64,000 nucleotides of DNA from Nymphaea colorata (GCF_008831285.2 NC_045138.2:5921205-5985204); one strand, 5' to 3'. Numbered from the stretch's first letter, positions 23,646 through 35,250 are shown. Notes: a model not told the origin generated them from the sequence alone. A program made the numbers and translations.

Positions 23646-24426
23646 CTAGACAAGAGAAGGTATTAGACTTTGACATGAATTGACCCAATAGAGACTCGAG
23701 AAGAGTTTTGACATTGGGTTTGGACATGGACTTAGGGGCAAAGTAAAACATCACTTGCGTCCAAACAAGCAGTTAATGAAAAATTGATAATGCAATTCCT
23801 AGGACTCTTGCCTATATGCATTATTTTGAAAATTGGTCTTGGAACCTATGGAAAATAAATGGGTAAATGGTTCTTTATTTATCCAAAATTTATGGTATAC
23901 CTATATACCAAATTTATGGTACTAGCATTGACTCCTCCAAGGGTTTTCTAGATTTGGGCTCTCCATTTCTCCTTGTTCACCCATCGATATACCGGGACTA
24001 TTGTCCGTTTCGGTACTAATGGGGGGACTTCTCAGTCCAATTGGGTGGTCCAGTTGTAAGGCTATATCTTGGACTAATGTCCTAGAAATAGCCCGGAAAC
24101 ATGATGACCGGGATATGATATAGGTAAGGATTTGTTTTTCAAAATTCATGAGAAGATGCAAAATAGATGGCTCTATTGCATACATTCCTAAGAGATGGAT
24201 TTAAAATTTTGAGAGCATACATGGGCTGCATACAATCCTTAAATTGAGGAGGGGTAGGATAAATTGAAATGAATGAGGTTCATGAAATCTCCTCAATGTA
24301 CACTACATGATGTCGGTATGCATTTTTGCGAATTTAATTTTTTTTTTTTTTTGTGCAATTGATGTCCGACATTGGTGAAAATAACTCATATATGATCCAA
24401 ATAGGTCTTTAGACAAACAATGACGG
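23646..24426 (-). other. 5' leader of gypsy element, non-coding
   Basis: About 0.8 kb between primer-binding-like site and ORF1. A frame at 23922-24185 has no recognisable motif. A poly-T run lies at about 24338-24352. This segment is present only on the right side of the gap. Confidence 0.6.
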
Positions 24427-24444
24427 GTCCCACCGGGTGTGCCA
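24427..24444 (-). other. Primer-binding-like site
   Basis: Two bases inside the 5' LTR the minus strand reads TGGCACACCCGGTGGGAC. It begins TGG, as expected for pairing with the CCA tail of a tRNA, and is in the exact place of a primer-binding site. I do not assign the tRNA. Confidence 0.65.
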
Positions 24445-24446
24445 TC

Positions 24447-27400
24447 TGTTCGCACCCCACTCCTTTTTCAAGAAGGTCAAAATGCGAGTCAGCAAAATTC
24501 TTTTAAAATTGGGGTTTTGAGAAAATTTTCAAGAGAAAGGGATCCGCTCGTCGGTACGAGGTCCAACCGTTCCTGCCGCCTTTAACAGGGGTAATTAGAC
24601 CAAGGACTAAGGATCATTTGGATCATATACGAGTTATTGATGTAAGTCCTATATGCTTTTGCATTGAGGTTTTGGATTCAAGAACCGAAATTCATTTTTT
24701 TGAATAAATGGATTTGAATATTGGGGGTTTTCAAGTTGGTTTAAAAACCTTTGTTTTGGTGTTATTTGAAACACATAATTCTTGAGGATTTTTGAAGATT
24801 TGGAATTGAGTTCTTTGTTGTGAACTCTAGATGATGATGATCATCTTATGATAAAAATTGATTTTGAACTCTTTTTTGTCAAATCATGTGATTTGTAGAA
24901 TTCATTCTTTTGAAAGAACATAGGTTCCAAATTGTTAGAAAACATGTTGTTTTTCAAATGCACTTTGGCCAAAAGATTATGAATGCATTGCTTGTGTTTT
25001 CTTTTGAAGTTAAGTGAAGTTTACAAATTCTCATTGCAATATGACTTGGTCACTTTTTGCAACTTAAATTTGAATCACTTAATTTCTTGAGAATGTGCAT
25101 GTGGTGCCATTGATTTTGAGTGAAAGTGAATGCATGAAACGAGAATGGAAACTATATGGAACATTCATTCTTCTCTCTCTCATAATCCATCAAGATTCAT
25201 TCATATGAAACATACATTCTTCACTCCCTCATAATCTCTCAAAGTCCGTATTGCACGTCATACAATCTATACATGAAGATTGATTAAAATGTAGGACTTT
25301 CTCTATATGTGCTCATTATATGATTAAGCACATGAATTAGAGATGTAGTCCATAAGCTTGAGGCTTGACATAAAATTATCAAAATGATGAAAATATATAA
25401 ATGATGTCAAGTTCAATCTTTGAAATGGATGGGAGACATGGATGACGTCCACTTTTGTCTCAAAATAGCTAAAAATCAGACCTTGTGTTGATTTAAATAG
25501 CTGAAAATTGTGGACATTGATTCCAATAAGGACTTGTTTCTTAGATAGAAACAATGAGTTTTTCAAATCTATTCAAATTTCAAATTTCGTAGTAATGAAA
25601 TCATCAACTCCTTTGGATGATTCTAGGATGGTTGGTATTTCAAATATGTAAATTTTGATATTCTTAAACCAATTCCTATGAAACATGGTCTGATTTCAAC
25701 AACATACATACATCTTACGTATGGGCTTGCTGAAATTAAGTAAAAATGAAATGAAAATAATTTATAATCTTGCACTAGAAAAATCAATAAAAATGGCCCA
25801 TTTCCTTAAAGACCGGTTTGGAAACATGTTCCAACCTGATTTTAAGGGAGGAATGTAATTTTTGACAAGAAATCAGATACATATATGTACATATATAACA
25901 ATGTATACATATACGTACCTTACTTTTCAAAATGAAATTTTATCAAGGGACCGCATGACTCATGAATCATGATGATTCATGGCTGGGTTCTTTTATGTAG
26001 GAAGATTGAGAACTTGTTTCAAATCTTCCCTACTACCCTTGATTAATTAAATTGAAAGACATGAATCAAAATGACTGTGAATAAGAAAGAAAATAAAACA
26101 ATACTCAAGCTTATTCGTCCATCATTTCGCCATGCAAGGATGAATCACATTCATAAAAACGTATCCATCCCTTATAGGCATTTTCATCATACGTGATGTA
26201 GCAAAATCACTCTCTCACCGTGGGATTCTCTCATGGTAGGGAGTTCAAAATGGTATTAAGTTGGTTCCTTTGAAAGGGACGTGGCCTTGGGGCCCATTTC
26301 AAAATTTGATACTTGGGTTCATATTTAAGAAAAACTGACATATGCATGCATTATGCATTAACATGTACATTGAAGCGTAGGTTTCCCTTAGCTGGACATC
26401 ATTCCCAGCCGTAAGCAAATGAAAATAAACCCTCCCACGAATTTCTGGAATTAAAATAAATCAACAATAAGCTAAAGTAGAAGAGAAGTGAGTTAAGATC
26501 ACCTACCTTGTGGTCGGTCTTGATGTTTGTCCTTCGTCTTCACTTGTTTTCTAACCCAAGCAATCCTAAGCAAGAATCCAACCGTGGATTCAAGCTTAGC
26601 AAAGCTAGAATAAGAAATAGCTTGCTTGCTGGAATTTGGAGTGGTAAAGAGGGCTTCTCACCACGAAAATCCTAAGTAATGGTTCACTTAAGCACCCTAA
26701 CTTAGCAAAATCAATGGGGAGAATAGAAAAAAGTGAAGAAGAGAATGGGAGAAAAAGGGGAAGGGGGCTTGGACGAACCTCTTCTCTCTTCCTTGGCTTC
26801 TCCCTCCTAGCTCCTTGGCTACAGCAATTTGATAGAATGCTCCAAAATTTCGTCCTCCCCCTTGGTGGCCAAGGGGAGGTTTATATAGAGGAGGAGGTGG
26901 GTTCAACCACCTTCTTAACTCACCTTGGGAACTTGCTTAAGACCTTGGGGACTTGTAAAATGAGTTAAATAGACTTTAAAGGCTTTAATCGACCATTTCT
27001 CAGCCCATTTCCACGAGCTAGGTGGGCTGGGCTAGGTTTGGTCAACTTGGGTTCTAATTGACCATTTCCACGAGCTAGGTTTGGTCAACTTGGGTTCAGA
27101 CCTAGGTGACCATTTTGACTAAAATTTTGAACGAAAATGCCCTTGCATAGGGTTTTGCCCTTATTTTGTACTATTTATTTATTTTTTGTTTGAAATCGAG
27201 CTTATAAGGTTAAAACCTAGTTACTAAGCTCCAAATGCCATTGAATTATGATAATTAAATTTAAATTTTAATAAAATTTAAAAATTTTATCAAATTTGGT
27301 TCGAAAAGGGTATTTTCATCCAAAACTTGATTGAAAATGGATTTCAACTGAATCAAACTTTCACTTGAGAAATTCAATTTAAATTTGGTATTTGATTCAT

Positions 27401-28309
27401 GCATTTGACAAATTCAAATGTTTATTTGCCTTTCATAAACCATTTTAGGCTTTTTAATCTTAAGTTGACCGCAGAAGGGCAAAATTGTCCAAATTGATCA
27501 ATTTCGACCAATTGACCAAAGTCAAAGCTCATTTGCAAGTAGTTTGACTTTATTTGAGGTAATTTGATAAATTTGGGTCAAGAAAGCTCTTAATTGAGCT
27601 AAATTGTACTTTGACTGAGTTTAGTCAAAGTGGGTTTGGTTCGGTCAAAGTCTATTTTCGTCCATTAATTGGATCATGAGACAGACTTACGTTTTGACTG
27701 TGTTGAGCCCATGGTGACCGAACCTAGCTGGAATTGGCACCACATTTGAGTGCACCCGGGTCAAACCTACTTGGATTAAGTTGGTTAGGTGAGTTTGACC
27801 AGTCTAGTAATTGCTTCCTTGAAAATGATTTTTTTCTTTCTAGGAGGACCTGGTTAAAGAAGAGAGAGAGACATAAATGTCTCTCTTTTCCTAGGTTTCT
27901 CCTTTATTTCTTCTTGAAAATGACTCTTCTTCAATTAATTTGAGAGAAAATATTTATTTATTATTTTTTTGACATGGAGGGGCATGGCCCATGGGGGGCT
28001 CTTGACCACACGAGCTAGGTGGGGCCCACACGTGGGTCCCACGTAGCATTTTAGACTGAATTAGATCCAATTCTTGGATCTAAGTCAAAATTTGCATTTT
28101 GCAATTGGATTTGGATTTCAAATGACATTTGCAATTGAATTTGGACTCGTAATCCTGCATTGGGATTCGTGTATCGGGTTAAATTCACGATTTGAATCTA
28201 ATTGTTCTTTAGATTCGAAATTGGCTTTGAAATTGCAAATTTTCACAATTCTTTTGTGAAATTTTCACATTGCTTCAATTTTGATGTGGAAAAATTTGGG
28301 GTGTTAACA
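24447..28309 (-). repeat. 5' LTR of the giant gypsy element
   Basis: Starts TGTTCGCACC and ends GGGGTGTTAACA on the + strand, and aligns end to end with 3558-7423. Differences seen by eye are about two dozen substitutions plus small changes in base runs near 4000 and 7090 (24870 and 27980 here). The TATA-like box is about 1.4 kb from the upstream end, implying a U3 of roughly that length and a long R-U5. Confidence 0.93.
26880..26888 (-). promoter_or_regulatory. TATA-like box of the gypsy 5' LTR
   Basis: The minus strand reads CTATATAAA on the transcribed strand, preceded by a run of CCTCCTC and followed by AACCTCCCC. It is conserved in both LTRs. It is the best candidate for the element's own core promoter; the start site itself is not mapped. 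Confidence 0.55.
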
Positions 28310-28314
28310 CTTAG
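28310..28314. repeat. Target-site duplication CTTAG, right
   Basis: CTTAG follows directly after the terminal CA of the right LTR and equals 3553-3557. Confidence 0.92.
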
Positions 28315-28739
28315 CCTCTTTGGCTGTGAGTCCACAAGGACGGTACCTAGGCGCAGTTCAAAGTCATGGCTGAGAGAGCTGCGGGGCTATGGATAGCTTG
28401 GCACAGCAAAGGGTCTGTCTGATGGAGAGAAGGCAGAAGGGGGTGGGAGGAGGTGGGCCGTGGGTGCATGGCAGGCGGTACCAACCATGCAGTGGCCAGA
28501 GCGGAGCCGTGGCTGCTGTGTACAGCGATTGCTACACACAGGCTTTAGCCAGTTCAATGCTGGCGGGGCAGCCAGACAGGACTGGCAGTAGTCGGACTTT
28601 GGCTGGGTGCTGGAGTGGATGACAAGCGTGGCTGAGGCCGCCGGATGGGCAGCAGTATTTGGTGTTAGCTGGGCATTCACTGGCAGTCGAGACCAAGGCT
28701 ATTCTGTTCTGACCAGCCGGCTGCCTGGCTGTGCCTACA
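28315..28739. other. GC-richer stretch without an identified gene
   Basis: Open frames exist on both strands (28389-28622 and 28387-28680), but they overlap each other and show no known motif. The richer GC content makes chance open frames likely. The segment ends in an A-rich run at 28740. Confidence 0.45.
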
Positions 28740-28744
28740 AAAAG

Positions 28745-29170
28745 AAAAAAAAAATCTTCATGATTTGATAAGACGGTGCTTGATTGAAGAATGCTCCATT
28801 AGATACATGCACTCAAGAGATGAACTGAAACTGCATGACATTATCCATATCAATGTGGAAAGGAAAACAGGCATGGCTCCACTACTGAGCACACCTGCCA
28901 TTTGTCTCTTGACAATGTGGAGGATCCAGAAATTGCCATATGCAATGCCTGGCCAACATCGTTATAAGTTGCGGACATTGTTGAACGGCATGCATTCCGT
29001 CAATATTGCAAAAATCACAAATTTAAGGTGGTTGAGAGTGTGATCACTGATTGGTTTTTAGATTGGTGAGCTACCCAAGTCCACTGTCGACCTAAGCTAT
29101 TCTATTATGACACAGCTACATGACTAAATCGATTGGTAAACTTTATGCAACTTGAGGCATCTTGATTTGG
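28745..29170 (+). pseudogene. NLR fragment: NB-ARC end and first LRRs
   Basis: The reading starts LHDLIRRCLIEECSIRY and continues to ELKLHDIIH, matching the DLRRRCLIE...VKLHDILH segment (MHD region) of the NLR at 48179. Next comes HRYKLRTLLN, like NKVRTILL, then TNLRWLRV like the first LRR, and further diverged LRR-like readings (IGELP, then MQLEHLDLGS) with stops to about 29170. P-loop and coiled-coil are absent. A frameshift or deletion removes the segment after LHDI. This is a relic of a different, diverged NLR from the same class. Confidence 0.7.
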
Positions 29171-29553
29171 GTTCCTTATCGCACAATTGCTTAATGAGAA
29201 ATATGGTCCAATCAGATTGACTGAAAAACTCATTAGATTAACTGAAAAAGGGAAAGAAAATATAAATAACTACTAAAGTTCCATTAAACTCATCTCCAAT
29301 TACAAATTGCCCTTACCAATGGTGTCCACTGCCGCTACGAAAGAAATTTGGAAGTGCCATTTGGGGAAGGCATTGGTGAGCACTCGAGTGGCTACCGATT
29401 GGTGGGATGAATATGATTGGCTCCCCGCGGGAGACTGGGCTGATTTTTTGCTGTATCTTTGATGGGGTTTTCTTGATTTGAACTTACTGTTTCGACCTCT
29501 TCATCTTCCTTCATTCGCTTTACTAATTGTGTGCTTCTTGTGGAAAAGCAGAG
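29171..29553. other. Unassigned flank of copia element 1
   Basis: No frame with a recognisable motif. A minus-strand 74-codon frame (29392-29616) runs into the LTR and is not credible. Confidence 0.5.
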
Positions 29554-29856
29554 TGTTGAAAATGATGCTTGCCGATTTTCTCTCCCACCCGTTGAATCAT
29601 TAATGTTGGAGGACATTAATGTTGAGAGGAACGTTGGAAGAGCGTTGGAGAATGATCTCCTTTGGAAATTTACAAACTGCCATGAATACTTTCCTTAATG
29701 ACTGATGTTGCCTTGTAAAGAGTCTTTGGTTTTTTTTTCTGTGCACAACACAATAAGAAAAATCACATGAGGTGTGGAGTGCTCTCTCGTGGACCTAGGT
29801 CTGAATGACTGAACCACATAAAATTATGTCCTCTTCTATTTGATTTATCTTCTACA
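29554..29856 (+). repeat. 5' LTR of copia element 1
   Basis: Starts TGTTGAAAATGATG and ends TTATCTTCTACA. Compared with the 3' LTR it lacks about 50 bases between 'gagtctttg' and 'tttttctgtgcac', and it carries scattered substitutions. Confidence 0.88.
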
Positions 29857-29868
29857 TGGTATCAGAGC
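29857..29868 (+). other. Primer-binding site, initiator tRNA-Met type
   Basis: TGGTATCAGAGC follows directly after the LTR. This is the standard copia site, complementary to the 3' end of plant initiator tRNA-Met. Confidence 0.9.
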
Positions 29869-29891
29869 AAGTTTCTATGGTTGCAACAAAC

Positions 29892-30996
29892 ATGGCGTCA
29901 GATTATTCGATTGAACGAATACTCGTTCAAGAACAGGTACCAAGTTCTAAAATCTCCTCTATCCTGCTAGATGGAAGAAATTATCTTGTCTTGGTCAAAA
30001 TCTGTTTCCTAATGTCTTAGAGGTAAATCAAAACTCAAATATGTTGATGAAGAAATTATTAAACCAGAAATTCACGATGTTAAGTATAAGGAATGGAAAT
30101 CGGTCAATGATGGTTATGTCTTGGCTTTTAAATTTCATAGAATAAAAAATTGCTTGCTACTACTGCCCGTGACATATGGATTAATGCCAAAGAAATGTTT
30201 GGTGAACAAAATAATGTGGCTCGGATGTATCAATTGTCTTGCTTAATCCATAGTCTAAAGAAAGATTCTCTTTGCAATGCTGATTACTATGGTAAAATGG
30301 GACATCTATGGGATGAATATGACCTATGCACCATGGCTTATTCGGATAATGCTCAATAAAAAAAAGCTTAGAGAACATGAGAAAGCCTTTCAACTTCTTG
30401 CTGGTCTTGGAAATGACTTTGAGCATCTCCGAAGTCAAATTCTTCTCTCACTGAAATTACCCTTGGTCAATAATATCCTATCTATGCTTATGAGAGAAGA
30501 AACTCATAGACGTGTCATGAACTCATATCAACACAAGCCACAAGCTATTCCATCAGTTGATGGTTCGGATAAGGCAGCATATACTACTACCAATACCATT
30601 GCCTTTGTTGCCACCATGGGAAAGAAAGACAGCCACGGTTTCCTTGGAAATAAACCAAGAAATCAAAATCGCAGCAAGTTCACCTGTACCTATTGTGAGA
30701 AGGACGGACATACCCGTGAGAGGTGCTGGACATTGCACCGGAAGCCAGGCCAACCTTTGACTCGTCGATCAAATGAATCTGCTACAACTGCCCATTCTGC
30801 TTTTACAGAAAATGTTAACGTATCTGCTCAGCTGAAAACTATTATGGAACTTCTACAAAGTGTTTGCAAAAAAAAAAAAAAACAATTGCTATGGTGGCTT
30901 CGGCAGCTAGCGCAAATACTTCAGGTATGTTTTCTACTCACTTTGATTGGGTTATTGACTCCGGAGCAAGCGAACACATGTGCACCTCAGTTATAG
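29892..30996 (+). pseudogene. gag: gag of copia element 1
   Basis: A likely start at MASDYS (29892) is followed by a diverged UBN2-type gag reading split over several frames (30150-30359, then 30277-30996). The zinc knuckle is intact in form: CTYCEKDGHTRERC (C-x2-C-x4-H-x4-C) at about 30690-30730. Stops near 30020 and frameshifts near 30350 and in the A-run at 30868-30881 make it non-functional. Confidence 0.8.
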
Positions 30997-33900
30997 ATCA
31001 ATCAAATATTAAATGTGCACCTGGAAATGACTATGTGATTATTGCATATGGATCAAAGGTAAAAGTAGAGCTTACTAGTAATGTTCATCTTCTTGATTAT
31101 GAACAAAATATTAATGTTCTAGTAGTTCCTAGTCTATCTACAAATTTATTATTCGTTTCTAGGCTCACTAAAGAATTGAACTGTGATGTTATATTCTCAT
31201 CACATGATGTAGTTTTTTAGGATAGATTGTCAAAGAAGATGATTGGTAAAAGAAGATTAGCTAAAGGTTTATATGTGCTGGAACAAGAAAGCAAAGCTAT
31301 GGTTGCTAGACTTGATAGCTCATTGTGGCACAAAAGATTAGGTCACCCTTCTAGCTACAAACTGAATTGTTTATTTTCTACATATTATTATGATTGTCAA
31401 ACTTGTGATGTGTGTCACTATGCTAATATGAGTAGACCTCCCTTTCCGAAGTCCGATACTAATGCTGAAAATTCCTTTGATTTGGTTCATTCTGACGTAT
31501 GGGGCCCAACCCCTATGGTTTCATATTTTGGTTTTCGGTATTATGTCACATTTATAGACGATTTCTCAAACGTTACATGGATTTATTTGCTCAAATCTAA
31601 AGATGAAGTTTTCGATAAATTTCAAATGTTTTATAATATGGTAAAAAATCAAAGGAAAACAAATCAAAATATTAAGGACTGAAAATGGTACTGAATAAAA
31701 AAAATTTAAATTTGAGTTTTTTGAAAAACAATGTGGCATTGATCATCAATTCACTTGTGTGGGCACTCCTCAACAAAGCAGAGTCACCAAAAGGAAAAAT
31801 CAGCATCTTCTTGAAGTTACTCATGCCTTATTATTTCAAATGAATGTCCCTAAGATTTATTGGAGTGATGCCATCATGAATGCCTATTATATTATTAACA
31901 GATTGCCTAGCAAAAATCTTCAGGATCGTGCGCCCCTTGAAATTTGAAAGGGACATAAGCTCAATTTAAATCACATGTGAACCTTTGGATGTGTCGCTTT
32001 TATTTCCGGGCAGCGACAAAACATAGACAAACTTAGTAGTTGTGCTCTTAAATGTATTTTTTTAGAGTATTCTATCTCACAAAAAGGATACCGATGCTAT
32101 AGTATAGAAGAAAAACGACTTTTTATATCTAGAGATGTTGTGTTTGATGAAAACACACGTAACTTTCATCACCCAATACCAGAAAATCATATTATGAAAA
32201 AAAAAAAATTCTCTTACATCTAACGTTCTTGATGAGACTTGCCTTCAGAGGGAGATCATGCTACCAACTATGGATCCTTACAATGAGTTTACGGTCATAA
32301 AAAGAATCCAAATTCAGCAGAAGGAATTCAAGAGGCCAATACTGAAATTGCAGCTCCAGATCATCAGAATGATACCCAAACCACTGTAGTGACTGCCAAC
32401 CAAAATGTCACCCAAATCACTATGAGAATATCATAGCGACAAGCCAAGCCACATACTCGATTATCAGATTACGTCACTTATACTTCTACAAGCTATCCTA
32501 TAGAACATTATATTGAATACGAGAAGATTAACCACATGTATAGAGCATATATATTAAGAGTCTCTAATTGTTCAGAGCCAACTACATATGAAGAAGCCAA
32601 AAGAGACTCGATGTGGTTAAAAGCCATGGATGAAGAACTTAGTGTCTTACATCAAAACAAAACTTGGGATATTGTTATGCTACATCCAAAAAAAAAGGTT
32701 GTTGGGTGTCACTGGGTGTTTAAAATAAAATACAAAAGCAATGAGAGTATTGAAAGATATAAGGCCAGACTTGTCGCAAAAGGGTATACACAGACTCAAG
32801 GCTTAGATTATGAGGAGACCTTTGTGCCTGTAGCAAAAATGAATACAATAAGGGTGATATTATTAGTTACATGCAATTATAATTGGCACTTATATCAACT
32901 TGATGTTAAAAACACTTTTCTGTAACGAGATTTGAAAGAAGAAGTGTACATGAATCTTCCTCTCGGACATCCTCAAGAAGCTAACAAAAAATTGGTGTGC
33001 AAGCTTCACAAGGCAATCTATGGCTTGAAACAATTCCCAAGGGCATGGCACTACAGGTTGAGTAATTTTTTAGAAGAACATGGTTTCGTAAGAAGTAATG
33101 CTGATAACACCTTATTTATCAAACAGAAAGATGGTAATATGGTCATCGTACTTGTATATGTGGATGACATTATCGTGACAAGAACTTATGAAGAAAAGAT
33201 TTTGAGAACTAAAGAACTGCTTTGCAATGTTTTAGACATAAAGGATCTGGGAAAGCTTCGTTATTTTTTAGTCACTGAAATTGCTCACTCAATCAAGGGT
33301 CTCTTGCTCTCTCAACGAAGATATACCTTAGACTTGCTTAAAGAAGTCGGAAAAATTGGTTGCAAGCCAGTAAAGACACAAACTGAAGTTGGACAAAAAA
33401 TTGAAATTACTCAAGATGATCCAGTCTATAACAAGGAAGGCTACCAACTACTAGTAGGAAAACTTATATACTTGACCATTATTAGACCAGACATAACCTA
33501 TGCAGTCAGTGTAACCAGCCAGTGTATGCATGCACCCACAAAACATCATTTAAAAATTATTCATCGCATTCTGCAATACTTAAAAGGAACTTCAGGACAA
33601 GGCATATGGTACAAAAGGAATGGTCATCATCAAATTCAAGGATCCACTGATGCAGATTGGGCAAGGAGTTCAGATAGAAAATATACAACTGGCTATTGTG
33701 TGTTTGTTGGAGGAAATATTATATCTTGGAAAAGCAAAATACAGAGTGTTGTGTTCAGATCTAGTGCTGCAGCAGAATATCGAGCTATGGCTACAACAGC
33801 TAGTGAACTTACATGGATTAAAACCCTTATATCAGAAATTGGGCTATAGGTTCATCTCCCTATGCCTTTGCACTGTGACAATCAGGCCGCTATTCATATT

Positions 33901-34065
33901 TCAGCAAATTCAATTTTTCATGAAAGAACCAAACATATAAAAATAGATTGTCACTATGTTCGTGAGAAAGTACAAAAAAGCGAAATATCTACCCCCTACA
34001 TCATAATTTCATAATAACTGGCCGACGGACTTACTAAGGGCATGTCTTGAGAGTTACATCCGAAA
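30870..34065 (+). pseudogene. pol: pol of copia element 1
   Basis: Protease WVIDSGASEHMC at about 30945; GAG-pre-integrase LWHKRLGHPS; integrase zinc CQTCDVCH and core start LVHSDVWGP, FIDDFS (31227-31682), with the second aspartate region damaged near 31685 and the NQHLLEVTHALL part at 31759-31947. RT opens at 32536 ([18 protein letters not shown]) and continues past a TAA at 32923 to 33849 with YVDDIIV; RNase H follows (STDADWARSSD; SSAAAEYRAM) and decays to about 34065. At least four in-frame stops or shifts. Confidence 0.85.
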
Positions 34066-34104
34066 ATATTGAGCAAGTGGGGATGTACGAATATCTACAC
34101 CCCA

Positions 34105-34116
34105 CTTGAGGGGGAG
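34105..34116 (+). other. Polypurine tract of copia element 1
   Basis: CTTGAGGGGGAG directly before the 3' LTR, the plus-strand primer typical of plant copia elements. Confidence 0.8.
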
Positions 34117-34464
34117 TGTTGAAAATGATGGTTGCCAATTTTATCTCCCACCCATTGAATCATTAACGTTGGAGGACATTAACGTTGAGAAGAACGTTGG
34201 ACGAGCGTTGGACAATGATCTCCTTTGGAAATTTACAAACTGCCACGAATAGTTTCCTTAATGACTGATGTTGCCTTGTAAGGAGCCTTTGCTCTGCTCG
34301 TTCCCCTGTTTGTTCAGTGATGGGATTGAAACATTATATTATGTATTTTTTTCTGTGCACAACACAATAAGAAAAATCACACCAGGTGTGGAGTGTTCTA
34401 TCGTAGGTCTGAATGATCGAACCACTTAAAATTGTATCCTCTTCTATTTGATTTATCTTCTACA
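34117..34464 (+). repeat. 3' LTR of copia element 1
   Basis: Starts TGTTGAAAATGATG and ends TTATCTTCTACA. It contains an extra segment (about 34288-34343) missing from the 5' LTR. Its last base lies directly against the RING reading of the next pseudogene. Confidence 0.88.
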
Positions 34465-35250
34465 CATAACTTCTGTGCTATATGTGGTCATGCTTTATTC
34501 ACAGCAAAGTGTTCACATGTCTTTCATTTTCACTGCATTGCTTCAAATGTGAAGCATGGGAATCAAGTATGCCCTGTTTGCCGATCAAAGTGGAAGGAGA
34601 TCCCGTTTCAGGGACCTGCTGCAGAGATTGCTCGTGGCAGATCAAGAATTAATCCATTGGACTGGCCACGAGATGATGGCTGGATGACCCGTGTCCGTCG
34701 CATTCCACCTCCTTGCCCTCGTTTAGATTATGGACGCCCATTCAATGCCGTGTTTCATGCTCCTGAGCCAAATGCATACAATAATGATGAACCTTTAGAT
34801 TCCCCGCTTTCTGAACTGCTCATAAGAGATCATCTCTGGAGAACACAAAAAGCGTAGCGAAAAAAGTGGAAATGAATATGTTTGTGGAGTTGCCAGCTGT
34901 TTCAGCTTCATATTGTCGTGAGAGCTTTTCTGTATTAATCCATTTAAAAGCGCCTGCTTCAAACTCAAGGGAAACCCAACAAAATCAAGGATCAGCCTTT
35001 CAATCTCATAATGACCGAGCCCCTGTCGATCTTGTTACTAACAAATGCTTGATCTAAGTGGCAGCATGGCAGGAACCAAGGTTGCTCTTCTCAAACGTCC
35101 GATGGGTTTTGTCATTCAGAATGTTGGTCCATCTGATCGCCTTTCAGTTGTGGCATTCTCCTCTACTGCTCGACGTCTCTTCCACCTTTGTCGGATGAGT
35201 GATTCTGGACGTCAGCAAGCTCTGCAAAAACTTTTGTACAGGAAAAAAAC
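34465..35250 (+). pseudogene. WAV3-like RING plus vWA E3 ligase, truncated
   Basis: The reading begins right at the LTR end: FCAIC, then GHALFTAKCSHVFHFHC, then ASNVKHGNQVCPVCRSKWKE, a C3HC4-type RING missing a short piece after CAIC. It continues with FNDDEPLD-like NNDEPLDSPLSELL, then FVELPAVSASYCRESFSVLIHLKAP, then after a shift LDLSGSMAGTKVALLKR (vWA with the DxSxS metal-binding motif), IQNVGPSDRLSVVAFSSTARRLF and SDSGRQQAL. This order is that of plant WAV3/EDA40-type ubiquitin ligases involved in root growth. It lacks the N terminus, has a stop at 34855 and an insertion-type frameshift at 35041-35045, and ends after the first third of the vWA. Confidence 0.82.

Larger units (their letters stand above)
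3558..28309 (-). mobile_element. Giant Ty3/gypsy LTR retrotransposon, Tat/Ogre-like
   Basis: A complete element on the minus strand, with 3.86-kb LTRs at 24447-28309 (5') and 3558-7423 (3'), a primer-binding-like site, a polypurine tract and a perfect CTTAG target-site duplication. In transcription order it carries an extra ORF (plant-mobile-domain-like), gag, protease, RT, RNase H, a second RNase H and integrase, with no chromodomain. Dual RNase H, an ORF upstream of gag, long LTRs and a likely intron between protease and RT are known traits of Tat/Ogre elements. The interior occurs twice around a 100-N gap (16065-16164), probably by failure to merge overlapping contigs. Without the extra copy and gap the element would be about 17.1 kb. 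LTR differences are few (about two dozen substitutions by eye over 3.86 kb), so insertion is recent. Confidence 0.9.
29554..34464 (+). mobile_element. Ty1/copia element 1, decayed, both LTRs present
   Basis: LTRs at 29554-29856 and 34117-34464 with TG...CA ends, a primer-binding site for initiator tRNA-Met right after the 5' LTR, and a polypurine tract before the 3' LTR. Domain order gag, protease, integrase, RT, RNase H is the copia order. Many stops and frameshifts and a length difference between LTRs (303 versus 348 bp) show it is old. The flanking five bases (CAGAG left, CATAA right) do not match, so one flank has been rearranged since insertion. Confidence 0.9.

Noticed and set aside
8486-23716. 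A genuine tandem double element or LTR-sharing array
   Set aside because: There is no LTR between the interior copies, and the only junction is the 100-N gap. Indel polarity points to assembly error.
28387-28680. Open frames of 77-97 codons on both strands
   Set aside because: GC-rich sequence gives chance open frames on both strands; neither has a motif or a partner.
3558-34464. Endogenous pararetrovirus or envelope-bearing retrovirus
   Set aside because: All RT regions come with LTRs, integrase and plant gag types. I saw no movement protein, coat protein or envelope-like frame.
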